Source: Chlorops oryzae (taxonomy: Eukaryota; Arthropoda; Insecta; Diptera; Chloropidae). Taken from it: a stretch of DNA of 64,000 bases. Both the position numbers and the translations under genes were made by a program. The stretch spans positions 146,007,920 through 146,071,919 of the forward strand of contig CM035806.1 of assembly GCA_020466095.1 (NCBI GenBank), written 5' to 3'. Positions within the stretch are counted from its first letter, which is position 1; each line of letters begins with the position of its first letter. Below the pieces are notes generated by a model. It worked only from the letters and a program-made list of their open reading frames with translations, made no database searches and had not been told where the DNA came from. Below, one piece after another: positions 1 to 11,943 of the stretch.

Positions 1-99
1 ATGTCTCCTTTATGTTATTGCTAAGTGGAACTGCGAAATCTATTAATTGTGCAGTCCTCGTCTGTTTGTTTATAATTGTCTAGTCTGGACTATTTGCTA

Positions 100-845
100 T
101 TGTCGTATCATTCACAGTATTTGTTAAGATAGTTCTGTCCCAATATACATTGTATAGTTTTTTTTGTAACTGTAACTGGTTGAGTTAGGTATTTATAGTA
201 GTAAATTTGTTGGTTTTCAATTTTTAGTTGTTTGATTAGTTCGATATAGACTAATTTTCCCCATATTGTCATGTCGTTGCTTATATTTCGTGTTTGCCAT
301 TACTGTGCACCCATTTATAATATGTTCAATTGTTTCTGATGCAGTACCGCACTTATTGCATCTGTCGTTTGCTATTTTTTGGTGTTTTAAGTATGTATTT
401 TGCATAGTTTCTCGTTTTAATTACTCAGTCTTGGATAGCTAAGATAAATCGTTCTTTTTCTGGGTATATTTTTCCGCTAATGAGCCATCTGTTTGTCCAC
501 TGTGTATCTATGTGTTCCTGTCCTATTTCGTTTGGATATTTCCCGTGCATTGCTTTTGATTTCCATGTAGTTATTATATTAAATGTTGTAAGGCTTCGAT
601 TTGCTGGTTTCTTAGATTCAGAGGCGTAAGGTTATCGTCAGTATTAACTATGTTCCTGTATAGTGTTGAAATAAATGCATTTTCATGAAAGTATTTTTGT
701 AGTTTTGCTTTTTGTTGCTAGTGTAATGAGTGTATATTTTTAATTCCCCTTCCTCCTAACCTGCGCGGAATGTTTATGCGTTCTATTGAAGCTTTTGGAT
801 GGTAGTATTTGTATTTTGTAAGCGTTGTCCTGGTTTCAGTGTCAC
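100..845 (-). mobile_element. Decayed non-LTR retrotransposon, reverse transcriptase C-terminal part
   Basis: Minus-strand reading in shifting frames gives two patches typical of the end of non-LTR reverse transcriptases. One is around 735-800 (SIERINIPRRLGGRGIKNI, matching the conserved LPR..GGRG motif). The other is around 260-405, a cysteine-histidine cluster with the order C-x2-C...ETIEHIINGC followed by Y..RHDN. Frames change between the patches and stops occur, so it is a dead remnant. The exact clade is not resolvable by eye. It is interrupted on its 5' side by the MITE at 846-1214. Confidence 0.7.
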
Positions 846-1214
846 CAGTGCCGGATTAAGGTAGGGCTAGCTGGGGCTATAGCCCCGGGCCCCAACTGGT
901 AACGGGCCCCGAGCGTCCAAATAAAATATGATCAAAATATTTCCAAAAAAAATTTTGCCCGTAAAATTGCTTAAAATTAAAAATTTATGAAATAAAAAAT
1001 TTAATTATATGATATCTTAATAAAATTTTTTGACTTTTACCACTTTCAAAATCAAGGGCTCATATATAAAATGTTTCCTTTGTGGTTCATTCCTTTGAAA
1101 GAATTTATATTGTTCTAATAAAAATTGACTTTAGCAGCTATTCCTTATTTAAAAAAACTGCACCAAATATAGCATCAGGGGCCCCGGGCCCCATGACACT
1201 CTAATCCGCCACTG
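846..1214. mobile_element. hAT-type MITE with 8-bp target duplication
   Basis: The 369-bp element starts CAGTGCCGGATTA and ends with the inverse of CAGTGGCGGATTA, so the terminal inverted repeats differ at one base. Both subterminal regions carry GGGGCCC-rich inverted sequence. It is flanked by the identical octamer AGTGTCAC at 838-845 and 1215-1222. An 8-bp duplication with CAG-type ends is the hAT signature. It contains no transposase and must move non-autonomously. It sits between two retrotransposon remnants. Confidence 0.85.
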
Positions 1215-1222
1215 AGTGTCAC

Positions 1223-1395
1223 ACCAATTGATGACTCCAAAAAGCCGCTCCATTGGTCGCGGTTGGCTGCAAGAAATCTTAATTGCTGCCATGTTCGACG
1301 GCTTTTGCTCAGGACTGTTCGGCCCCAGGTTGATCCACATAGAACGCCCGGCATCTTCTTGACCCATTCCCTTCATTAAAACTTTTTGCGTTAAA
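1223..1395 (-). mobile_element. Possible RTE-like retrotransposon C-terminal remnant
   Basis: One minus frame reads without stops through a patch ending TWQQLRFLAANRDQWSGFL. This resembles the tryptophan-rich last residues of RTE-type reverse transcriptases (RTW..A..LA.NRD.WR.F). Only about 55 residues are visible and no 3' end was found. The call rests on a weak motif match. Confidence 0.35.
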
Positions 1396-1732
1396 GAAAG
1401 GAAAATGCAATTTTTGTTGCTTTTGTGATTTTGCTTGAACACAAAAAAAAAAAAATCTCATTATTACATACTTTCCTTAATTAAGGCGGCACGTATACAT
1501 GTACAACCATATATATATAAATCGAATGAGAATTATAAAAAACCAAAAAAAAAAACTAATAAAACGTCACAACAGCTAGAAAAATGGCAAAATTCTGGCC
1601 CCGAAAGTAATTGTTCCCTGATGAATAAATACGCATTTTGAATGCATGACAGTATCTAAGTAGTTCCTAGGGTTCTAGAGCACAAAATTAAAACGAGCAA
1701 TTTAATAATCGAATCTCGCAATATGATGATGA
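1396..1732. other. Unassigned AT-rich spacer
   Basis: AT-rich sequence with A runs lies downstream of the fibrinogen-related gene. I see no coding exon or repeat structure. Confidence 0.6.
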
Positions 1733-4595
1733 TTAACGTCTGCCTTCTGGATCGATTACGACGGGTCGAATCATCATTCGGGAAGCTTTCAGCGATGCAT
1801 TCGGTCCATGGAAGTTATGCCAATACATTCCCGTAAAACGTGACACAGTCTCGTTTGCCTTATAGTATTTACCATTCAAATTACTGTCGGAGGGGGAAAA
1901 AAAGCAAAAAAAAAAAAAAAATAATAATATATGGCAACACTTTCAACAACCTTCAAGTTTCTGAGTTAGATTTACCTCATTTCGCACCAATTGTACCACC
2001 ATGCGCCGAAATGCGCTTGCGCGCAATTGCACTCAACGCAGCCATCGTTATCGTTGTCATAAGTTGAGAATTTACTGCCGGCATGATACGAGAACGCATC
2101 GCCAGCGTCCCCATCATATTCGCCCAGTAATTTTATTGCATAGTATTCCGCTTCATTGCCAATCGCGAAAAGATTGTAAGAAGCATGGCGCTGCGTTCCC
2201 TCGAAGTCCTCCAGTACGATCACTAGTTCCTGCACAGTCTGCGAGGTGAGCGCATGAAGCTTATCCAATCCGATAAAGAATTCACTGGCCAAATTTCCGA
2301 AGCCGATTTTATACTCGTTCCAATCACGCTGGAAATTCAATTCGCCCGAAAAACGATTCTGTATGATCGTCCAGCCACCGTTCATGTACGTCTCGTCGCA
2401 AAGGACGTAAAAGGGCTCGGAATTTTCACTCAGCCGCAATTGCAATATCCCATAGGAAGTTGGTGTACCCTGACTGCAGCTAGTGATCAATTGCCGAGAC
2501 GGTGGACTCTGAGGTGGCAGATAACTAAGTATACCGGGGTATGGTTGTTGTTGTTGCTGTTGTTGTGTTTGACGATTTTGCAGACTGACGAAACGACGAT
2601 TCAATCGACTGCAAGAAAATCGAATGGAATTATAAAACGGATTGTACCAATAATATAGGGGGTAAATCCATAGTCAGCCAGCTTCACAAGAATTTTCTCT
2701 CTAAAGATCACATTCAGAAATGAAAAGGATTCATGCAATCTTGTCCTTATTACCGAGTTGGAATTTTTTTTAGTGATCCCCTCGCATTTGCAATGATTCT
2801 TTAAATACTCGTACCCATTTGGGAATAAGTATCGTGAAAATATTTTCAGTGATGCCACCTTCTTGCAATCTGAAAGCGTGTTAAAGAGTGAACAAAGAAA
2901 ACAACCACCTGCACAATCGAATATTATTTGTCTTTCAACGAAGTACCTTCGTAACGCCTTATTGATGACAAATGTAGATACATATGGACATACTTATCTA
3001 CCGAATGAATACTTCAATGTGTCCATACATGGTATGACAACCAATCGATTGAGTTCCTTGACCCGATCGAAAGAATCTTATGACTTTAAAGAAGAGTCAT
3101 CAAATTGCTTTAAGTTAGCGCAGACAATCGTATGTTAATTGCTTTGCTTCTATGACAACAATGGGTAATGGTCTGGCGTGACATCGCAAAGCCCAAAGTA
3201 GATTTCTCAATTGTTGCGCATCTGCGCCGGCGCACCACCTGGATGATTATAAGAAGACAGACGCGCACACATACACTGTGGGGTTAAAAACAGAGATGCT
3301 TGTAAAAATCAATGGGCGCCATGGCTAACTGGGAGAATGGATAATTTAATGATTAAATGGCCGAGATTAGGCAAGATTTTTCTTCTTCTTTTATTTGTAT
3401 GTACGCTACCTTGACGACACTGAAGCCAATGACGACGCCGACCATAATGAATTCGGCATGGACTCGGTTGTTGAACAATTGAAAGCGACAATGAATGCTG
3501 AATATTTGTGGGCAAACATTGAAAATTTGATTTTCATCAGTCGGTTAAACAATCGATTGGGCAAATCAATTTATTGACAAATAATCATTTCTACCGTTCA
3601 TCAATTTTTCCATTGGGCAGTCAATTTCATAAGTAAATTCGTTCATTTATTCCTTGATTCAATCTTCTTCTTTCAATCATTCATTCTTTCAGTATTTCAT
3701 ATTTTCATTCATTTATTCGGTCATTATTTCATTGATTCAATCTTTAGATCCTTCATTCATTCATTCGATCATCCATTCATTATATCAATCGTGCAATCAG
3801 TCAGTCATTCAATCATTCAGTCAATCAATCATTTATTATTTCAGTATTTCAAACTTGCAATCATTTATTCGTTCATTATTTCATTGATTCAATCTTTAGA
3901 TCCTTCATTCATTCATTCGATCATCCATTCATTATATCAATCGTGCAATCAGTCAGTCATTCAATCAATCAGTCAATCAATCATTTATTATTTCAGTATT
4001 TCACACCTGCAATCATTTATTCGTTCATTATTTCATTGAATCAATCTTTAGATCCTTCATTCATTCATTCGATCATCCATTCATTATATCAATCGTGCAA
4101 TCATTCATTCTTTCAATATTGAAATCTTTCATCAAATCAAATATTTTCGGTTAGAATCCCCAAAAAATCCCCCCGTCCCCTTGTGCGCACGGCCCTGATA
4201 GGAGTTTTCTCTCTACTACACTTACTTGGTTTCCTGTATCAAACGTGAAACGTCTCCTTCGAGTTGCGCCTGAAGCGTTGATACGCAACACGTGTCGAAA
4301 CGAGCAACGTTGAGAGTGCATCCAATTTATCCGAGTCGCTAATATCACCCACTGAACGCTCATCCGGTACATCTCGTACACGACGCAGAGCATTGAGATC
4401 TGTAATATTGGAAAATTTTGAAAATTTTTGTGAGCATGGAAATTTATTTTGGAGCTTAGTTTAACCAGGGCAACTCTTACCGTTATTATTGACTTCGCTT
4501 AGGATTTTTGGAACGTTCCTATCGGCCTTCAGTGTCGTATTTGCCGCCAGAACACTTCGTAAGCTCTCAGCGCGTTGTAAGACGTGATACGAGAA
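1733..4595 (-). CDS. Fibrinogen-related protein (FReD), 3' part, one apparent frame break
   Basis: Four coding exons run down the minus strand: 4595-4481, 4399-4226, 2608-1976 and 1883-1733, each bounded by AG and GT. The first two encode a helical, coiled-coil-like stalk (NNN-DLNALRRVRD..., then LQAQLEGDVSRLIQET). The third opens with a polyGln run and then carries most of a fibrinogen C-terminal domain, including FYVLCDETYMNGGWTIIQNR. The calcium-site region FSTYDNDNDGC, the WWYNWC motif and SNLNGKYY follow. The last exon ends GMYWHNFHGPNASLKASRM then MIRP, the normal end of the domain. Such proteins are secreted lectin-like or signalling molecules; the particular role here is unknown. Exon 4399-4226 needs one extra base to keep phase: its first half reads in one frame and its second half in another. 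The N-terminus and signal peptide are not in the exons found. Confidence 0.85.
3640..4135. repeat. 152-bp tandem repeat built from ATTC/AATC words
   Basis: The block beginning CATTATTTCATTGATTCAAT starts at 3722, 3874 and 4026, giving a period of 152 bp over nearly three copies. Each copy is itself made of TCATT and AATC words. It lies in the intron of the fibrinogen-related gene between exons 4226 and 2608. Plus-strand open frames here are low-complexity artefacts. Confidence 0.9.
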
Positions 4596-4694
4596 CTAAA
4601 GGATCAGAAACGTTTAGAGTAGATTGCCATTGTGCACAGGAGTGAGTCGTAGAGACTGAACGCCAGGTATAGTTTCGATGGAGAACTGTAGTAT

Positions 4695-5215
4695 TTCAAA
4701 TGGTGAAGAGATAGAGAGAGAGAGAGATGAGAAGAGGAGTAGATAGAGAAGAGATGAGACGAGAGAGAGAGTAGAGAGAGAGATGAGAGAGAATAAGAGA
4801 GAGAGAGAGAGGAAGAGAGAGTAGAGGAGATGAGAGAGAAGAGAGAAGAAGAGAGAGAGAGAGAAGAGAGAGAGAGAGGGAGAGAGATGAGAGAAGAAGA
4901 GAGAGATAGAGAGAGAGAATAGAGAGAGAGAAGGGAGAGAGAGAAGAGAGAGAGATAGAGGAGAGAGAGATAGAGAGAGAGAGAGAGAGATAAGAGAGAA
5001 GAGAGAGAGAGAGATAGAGAGAGAGAGAGATAGAGAGAGAGATAGGAGAGAGAGAGAATAGAGAGAGAGATGAGAGAAGAGATAGAAGAGAGAGAAGAGA
5101 GTAGAGAGAGATAGAGAGAGAGAGAGAGAGTAGAGAGAAGAGAAGAGAGAGAGAGAAGAGAGAGATAGGAGAGAGAGAGAGATAGAGAGAGAAGGAGAGA
5201 GAGAGAGAGAGAGAT

Positions 5216-5259
<44 letters not shown>

Positions 5260-5389
5260 GAGAGAGAAGAGAGAGATAGAGAGAGATAGAGAAGAGAGAG
5301 AGAGAGAGAGGAGTAGAGAGAGAGAGAGAGAGGAGGAGAGAGAGAGAGGAGAGAGAGGAGAGAGAGAGAGAGAGAGGAGAGTAGAGAGA

Positions 5390-5420
<31 letters not shown>

Positions 5421-5465
5421 GAGAGAGAAGGAGAGAGAGAGGAGAGAGGGAGAGAGAGGGAAATG
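4695..5465. repeat. Long (GA)n polypurine microsatellite
   Basis: About 770 bp of almost pure GA, GAGA and GATA variants forms a continuous purine strand (plus). It lies just upstream of the known fibrinogen-related exons, probably in its intron or promoter side. The 321-residue minus open frame across it is Leu/Ser simple sequence and not a gene. Confidence 0.95.
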
Positions 5466-5958
5466 CTCTAAATATGTAAACACGTATTCATCGGTAAAAT
5501 CGGAACTCTTTGACCACTGTAAATATCCCATAAAAGTCAACAGAATTGTGTTATATGGAGGTTTTTTGAAAAGCGACACTGAGTATACCAGGGTTGCTTT
5601 GACTTCTTTTTATAGGTATTGAAAAAATTCACGAGTCAATATTTTAACTGCCGTTTTTTTAAAAAGCAAGCATTTGAGTTCTTCGTAAAAAGCTCACATT
5701 TCACATAGTTCATTTTGCAATATGATGTGAACCTTTTTTAAAGCCCTTACTTTCTACAATTGACCTAGAAATTATGATTTATCGAGTTTCTTCCATTCAG
5801 TCCTGTTCTCTGCTAAGAAAAAAAAACGCAAGATTTCATATTTACTTCTGAAATAACCTTGAACCCCTCCCTCACAAATAAGTACTTCGTTAAGAACTTT
5901 GTACGAAAAACACTCATAATTGAACGAACGACTCCATAAATGAACTTGTCCCATCAAA
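5466..5958. other. Unassigned intergenic DNA
   Basis: AT-rich, with no recognisable exon, RNA gene or terminal inverted repeat. Confidence 0.5.
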
Positions 5959-5962
5959 TTAA

Positions 5963-6114
5963 CCCTCTAATGCCATAATTTTTTTTTTTTTTTCAATGAA
6001 AAGTTCAGATATGACTTATTTTGGGTAGAAAAAGACGAATCTGAAATTATTATTATGTATTATTTGTTTGGTAGTTTGTTCGAAAAAAGTCCGTCGGAGC
6101 CAGGAATTAGAGGG
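5963..6114. mobile_element. piggyBac-type MITE with TTAA target duplication
   Basis: The 152-bp element begins CCCTCTAATGCC and ends with the inverse of CCCTCTAATTCC. It is bounded by TTAA at 5959-5962 and 6115-6118. A TTAA duplication with CCCT-type ends is diagnostic of piggyBac-related elements. The interior has a T run and no coding capacity. Confidence 0.75.
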
Positions 6115-6118
6115 TTAA

Positions 6119-9100
6119 GTTCCTTTGAATTTAAGCTCTTTAAATCCCGTTTAAGGCATTCTTAAAAAACGTTGTTTTTCTTTTATTAATTTTTTTGTTT
6201 TCTTTCAATTCATTTTCTTCAAATACTTTTTTGAAATCATTATTCGACGATTGATGGTGTCTATGAGAAATCGGGGGGATTTTTTTTCTTTTCTTCAAAG
6301 GTTACTGATAAAAGCTTCTGTTTTGTGAGATACGCTCATGATTGGGATTTGCGCTAGAAACGATTTTCTGTTTCACTGCGATAAGAATTAATCATAGCTT
6401 ATAAATAAAAATTGAATGGAATGAAATGATGTAAACAAATCTCATTTTTAGTAATAGAACAAATGGGAATTTTTTTTCATTTTTTTTTTATGTTGTAATC
6501 GACAAGAAGAAGAGAGACAGCAGGTTTTTGTATGTTTTTTATTGTGAGGCAGAAATTGAAAGTGAATAATAAATCGAGAGAAGATCGAGTCATTTTTGTT
6601 TATTAATCTTAGGAATTTTATAGGCTTTTCAAGGTAGAAGGGAAAGGTTTCAAGGGAGCACAGAAGGTATATGAAAAATCCAAGCCGCCTCTCTCTTGTT
6701 CTTCTCATGTATTCATGTCTTTTAAATTTATATATTTGAAAAATTCAACTCTGATTTTTGCAGCTTTGCTTCGTCAAAAGCTCAATTAAAGTTTTATAGA
6801 GTCATTTCAGACTAAAGGGCTATACGCTCAAAAGCAGCAAGTAAATTTCCTATACCAAACACATGTAGAAAAAACAAAGAAGTACTTTGGCTTACTTCTA
6901 CTACTTGAACGCACACGCTAATTGCAAGAAATCGGACTCACAGAGTTGCATTTGAATCATACATTTTCTATATTTCGGTCGACCTGTCTTCGAAATTTCA
7001 ACTCTGATTTCCTTTTTCAAAAGAATGAGCTCGTTACTTCCTTTCAATTTACTTTAACAGCGTTGAGCCCTTTATGGGCCATACTCAGACATGAAGTAAA
7101 TACTTTCTCATTAAGTAAGCCTCATAAAATGTGAGAGAAACGGCTGCAATTATTTTTCGCAAATTCTTTAAAATCTGCCTAGAGCTCTACAGTCTCGAAG
7201 CCGGTGTCTATGTTCGCTCTGAAAAGTAATGTAAAAAAACACGCTTCAGCTGTGGAAAACTTAATCGGGATAGTCAGATATTTTGACACAATTAATATAT
7301 TGTCCTTGATCTTTCATAAATGTAAAAAAATTTTCACTAAAATTGACCCAAAAGCCCGACAAAAAGGTCTAAAAACATAAAAAACGGGTCGAATAAAACA
7401 ACAACAACAAATAAATCTGATCACTTCAAAAGAATCAGTTCAAAATAAGCATAAAGGTGAAAATTGTAAAAACGCATTAATAAGCAGAAAAGCCGATTAG
7501 TCGGATGCAACCCTGCGCGCCTAATACTCCTCGATTACTTGCCAGCGAAAATCAAAATTTTTTGCATGTTTTTCATATGGTCACACTTTATTTACGCAGT
7601 TTTGAGCACCTTTGGGGTTATGAAAAGAGAACAATTGAATGGATTCTGGATTGCTCGACTGCGTAAAGGACATAATGCTAGTTGTTTCTGGGCAGTTCTG
7701 ATGAGCTTTTGAAAAGTTTGGCCACAACCTCGCGTCTCATGCGAAAAATTGTCTAGGGAAATGGCGAACACTGGAACCGGAACAATTTCAGTACAACGGG
7801 GAATCGGGGAATCGGGGAATCACAATTGCACAAGTTTTCTCTTGGGGGCAGGGATTCTGTCAGCCGTGTCGTCTATATCCGAGGAATTCGTTGTAATTGT
7901 TACTTGGGAGTTCATGTAATGCTGATCTCTCGGTATTGCAAAAGCTTGAATCATACACAGTTAAATTGTTAAATAGCATTAAAATTAAGTTCAGAAGGGT
8001 CTGGGCTGCTATGTTGCAAATCGATGTGATGGAAGCGTCTCGGCTATATGAAGCTTTCCAATGTTTTCGTGTTTTTCTTAAACAAGTTTTTTGTTTTTTT
8101 TTTTTGTTTTATTTTTGATTTTTTTTTTTGGCTTTTCTGACGCAAAACTGGCAAAAATCTTATGCAAATTTCTTTTATTTTGATACGCACCGTTCGCTAT
8201 GAATTTGTTTTTGTATAATTTTTGTGATTATAGAAGCATAACATTTGACCTTCAGATGTATGGACCAAATGTGGGCAAAAAGGCAAAAAAAAAAATAAAT
8301 AAAAAATTTATAATAAAACACAATTCGGTTGAGGCACTTTACTTTGTGGTCAAATTCGCTTTTCACTTACTTTTGCGCGACGTTCTCAAGACGTGAGCGT
8401 TGATCCTCATCGAGTGCAATTAAATTCCCGACACGATCGTGCAGGTTAGTAAGTAGTTCCTTGTTGTCGCATGCTGGAGCCGTAGTTGGCAGCGCTTGCG
8501 GACGCTATTGTTGGGTCCATGTAAATGGGAAGAATATTAAAAACAAAAACAAACAAAAAAAAAAGTAAGAAAAAGAGGAGTGAAAACATGTTCAACCAGT
8601 AGCGGAGGTGAAACGGGCACTTGAAGAGCCATTCTGGAGTGTGGGACTTTTTTTGAAATTTAAAAAAAAAAAAATTTTTTTAAATTTATTTTTTCCTCTC
8701 TCGGTCGTTCAAAATCAAGTTCATCGGCCCCACGATGCTTCTAAAGTGGTTTCGGTATTTTTTTTTAATTTTTTTTTCCCTAGACCTACCCGACTCCAAC
8801 GCATTCCCGTAGCGGTGTGATGCATCTGATTTTGCTCTTGACATATCGCTACATCGATCGCGATGGCGATCGCGATAACAAGGGCAATCAGAAATTTACA
8901 AGAAAATTCATATGCCATTATGACTAATTTATTTATTTATTTTTTAAATGTATTTTTAAATGAATTTTTTCGCACTATTTTTGCAAGGGTACCTATTGTA
9001 GGCCTCAGCTGTTTGCTTTATGCTCTTTTTTATTTGTTCACTCCGCCCGTTCTTCTCTTAACTTGTTTACATTTCTTTTCGTATTTGTATTTTAATTTTA

Positions 9101-9638
9101 AAATGATTCGATCGATCCCGCTCGATCGTCGTTTGGCACGAAACGCGAAATTCAGCACTCATACGCCCGGACAGCCCAACAAGCGGCAGCACACTGATTC
9201 TGATTGAAAGCGGAATTGGAATTTCTCGTGCAACTCCTTGAGCATCAAAAACACGAACCGCACCGCACAAGATAAACCGACGATGATGGGCAAGCGAACT
9301 TACAACGTGTATGACGAATGTATTGTGTATTTGAAAAATTTTAGCAATGCCTCCGGTTGGATCTGCTGATCGTCTAGAACGCACAAAATGTACTCTACAT
9401 TTTTATATCATGTTTTTTCGTCGCATTTTCTGAATCAATTTGTTGTTTTTTTTTTTTTCATAAACTCAACAACCAGAGTGGGATTTTCAAAACCTTAGGA
9501 ATTTTCAAAAAATGTGAAAATCTACTGGAGTATAACTGCAAAGATGGCACAATATATCACATCTAAATCTAATCGCTTTCACTCCCTTCAGAGTTGGATT
9601 GGTAACTAGATCAGGCTAGACATGACCCTGATATTGCA
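6119..9638. other. Gene-free AT-rich intergenic region
   Basis: Short open frames here (for example around 6448-6708, 8175-8396 and 8863-9207) have biased AT-rich composition and no family motifs or paired splice sites. A T-rich stretch and small direct repeats (GAATCGGG three times near 7800-7820) are the only local structures seen. Confidence 0.5.
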
Positions 9639-9847
9639 AGCACTGTTGCCAGTTTTTTTTGGGGAATATTCCCCTGAATGCTTCAAACTAAGGCCAAAAA
9701 TCCCTAAAATTTAACTTTGAAATCTTCTAAAAACAAAATATTGCTCCCATAAAAATTTCCCTTAGCACTTTTATACCCTAAAACTCCGCTAACGATCTGA
9801 AATGTCTTTTATTTTAGTTGAGATTCCCCTTGAATGGCAACAGCGCA
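9639..9847. mobile_element. Foldback MITE, CACTGTTGCCA family
   Basis: The left end GCACTGTTGCCAG followed by GGGGAATATTCCCC is answered at the right by the inverse of GAATGCGCTGTTGCCATT. The ends are partly decayed. Related ends occur at about 11,650-11,680 and 50,555-50,573 (AACAGTG next to a poly-A run), so it is a dispersed family. No target duplication was identified with confidence. Confidence 0.5.
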
Positions 9848-11385
9848 TTCAAGATTGTTCAAAAAATTTTTTCTTCACTGAAAGAAAAGTTCAAATACAG
9901 TAAAAACAAAAATCCATAAAATACAAAAAAAAAAAAAAAAACCTTCAATCTGCAAATTTGATTTACCCGGCACTGATTCATTTCCCCCATGAACTCCCTT
10001 CTCGTGTCTAAAAATTATATGCCCTTAACACCAAAAATCATTAGATGTGATTGAGCCTTCTCAAGCGCTGAGATTAGCACCGCTTCGAGTGTAGCGCATA
10101 ATTGTCACTTTGAAAAGCGATGAATAATTAGCTGTTCGCATTTATTAGCTTTATGATATCAATCAATGGATAAATATTTATGAGAGCGGCCAGCGCATTA
10201 GTAGCTCAATTCAATATTCCCCGATAATGCCAATCAATGTTTGTGTAGCGCAATAAATTGGTTTCTGCTGGGTGACCAATGTCTTTTTGGCAGCAACTAC
10301 GTCATAATTACCTTAATACCGGTTTTATGTACATACAATCGATACGGTTTGTATGGAGTGGAGCGGTACGGTACTGGTGGGAAGGCACACGAAATTCGTT
10401 ACATATGTAAAACAGTTCGAGGCTTTATAAAAATGGCACAAAGTGTAGGTTTCTCGAGACAGAACGTGCTATATACTAGTTTATGTAGACCAAATTGCAG
10501 CAGGCATTGATGATGCCATTTTTACTCTACGTGGGGGAATATTATGGTGGAAAAAAGTCAATAATAAACTAGCTCTGTTTTTTATGCTTATTTTTAAAAA
10601 AAGGTCGAACTTTTTACCTCAAAAAAAAAAAATTAATTATAAATATCCGTGGTAGGTTCAGTAAATGTTTCGAAGTAGACTCTTTGAATTATCTACAGCT
10701 CTTAAGCGCTTATGTTGGAATATCGGAAGCAAAGCGCTCAGACGGGGTCGACCATATAAACGTTCCTTTATTCCTATATTGAGATATAGGGTACCAAGCG
10801 CTCAGACCGTGTCGAGATTATAAAAACGATTGTACTTAAAGGTTTAATCCTTTTATTTAATGATTTCAAATCCTGGCAGCAATCTCAGAACTAATTGAAC
10901 TCATCGAACTATTGTAGCGCACACCAGGCGGTTTTTCAAAAGCATCGAAGCGGTTTTGTTGTCTAGCATGTTTAGACGTTTCGATCTTCAAGAATATTTG
11001 TAAGGCGTGGAAGAAGGTCGTTTCATTTGTCAGACTTCTATAACACTATAGTTCGACTATACAGCAAAACTCGATATTAACAATTAATTTAATTCGATAG
11101 CCATAATCCAGTGCTGGATTATCGAATGGCGCGATGTAGGCCATGACTTGGCCAGCCTGAATGGGTTTGATTTTTGCCATAGAAAAACAATTTTGTTTTT
11201 TTTTTTTTTTCATCAATGAATAAATAAAAAAATGTGCTTAAATCAATGGTGCGAATCGGACAAATAAAACTTAAGGAATAGTTTGAATTCTTGGAGGTAA
11301 ATGATTGCTCAATTGGCCCAAGACGGAGACTCCCCGCACATATGATAACGTAAAAAAGTGTTCAACATTTTTCAATCTACATTTT
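9848..11385. other. Gene-free intergenic region
   Basis: No exon with family similarity was seen. Two diverged segments near 10,735 and 10,797 share AAGCGCTCAGAC followed by GTCGA, suggesting a degraded direct repeat of about 62 bp. Confidence 0.45.
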
Positions 11386-11389
11386 TAAG

Positions 11390-11943
11390 CAGTCAAACTT
11401 CCATAACTCGAACTTCTATTACTCCAAGTTACAGAGAATTTAACATTAAAAACTCTTCACTGCAAGCCATTTTCCCACTTTAAAGGAATAACCATTGAAT
11501 TAAGGCAAATTTTTGGAACCTTAGCGGCGACTTTAGGGACAAAAGTCTTCAGAGAAACATTTAAGGGACCGAATTTTTATTTAAAAATAAATTTTTTTCA
11601 ATTAAATTTATGGAAGTTTTGCGTTATTTTGAGACATTCAGGAGATATATCTCCTAAAAAAAAGTGTCAACAGTGACTCAAAGTCGAGCAATTTATTCGG
11701 ATAAGGGTGATACTATTTCAGGGGGATATACTGTGTTTATATACAAGAATTTCCAGAACTAATTATTACAAAATTATGATACAGATGAATCCTTATAGCT
11801 CGAACCTCGTTTAGTCGAAGTCCTCAGTAAGTCGAAAAATAAAATAGCATTCCCTTCCACTGAAATCATTTATCACGAAGTTCTTGTTGAGTCGAATTTT
11901 CTTGTTAGTATTGCCCTTGACGATCGAGAGTTATAGAGACTCA
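11390..11943. mobile_element. Possible pogo/Tigger-like MITE (composite)
   Basis: The left end CAGTCAAACTTCCATAACTC and the right end, read as the inverse of GAGTCTCTATAACTCTCGA, match the general look of pogo-type termini. GTCGAA and CTCGAA words recur inside. The repeats are imperfect and the middle contains a segment of the CACTGTTGCCA family at 11,440-11,680. A TA duplication could not be placed. Confidence 0.4.

Noticed and set aside
3395..3577. Plus-strand 60-codon frame with acidic residues
   Set aside because: Non-repetitive and tempting, but there are no matching splice sites, no family motif, and it lies inside the minus-strand gene's intron.
3654..4039. Plus-strand frames with repeated SIIQS/FIHS motifs
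   Set aside because: They follow the 152-bp ATTC-type tandem repeat and lie in an intron of the minus-strand gene.
4614..5579. 321-codon minus open frame rich in Leu and Ser
   Set aside because: It is the translation of the (GA)n microsatellite; no complexity, domain or splice context.
9067..9384. 105-codon minus frame
   Set aside because: No domain, signal or paired exon; composition like the surrounding spacer.
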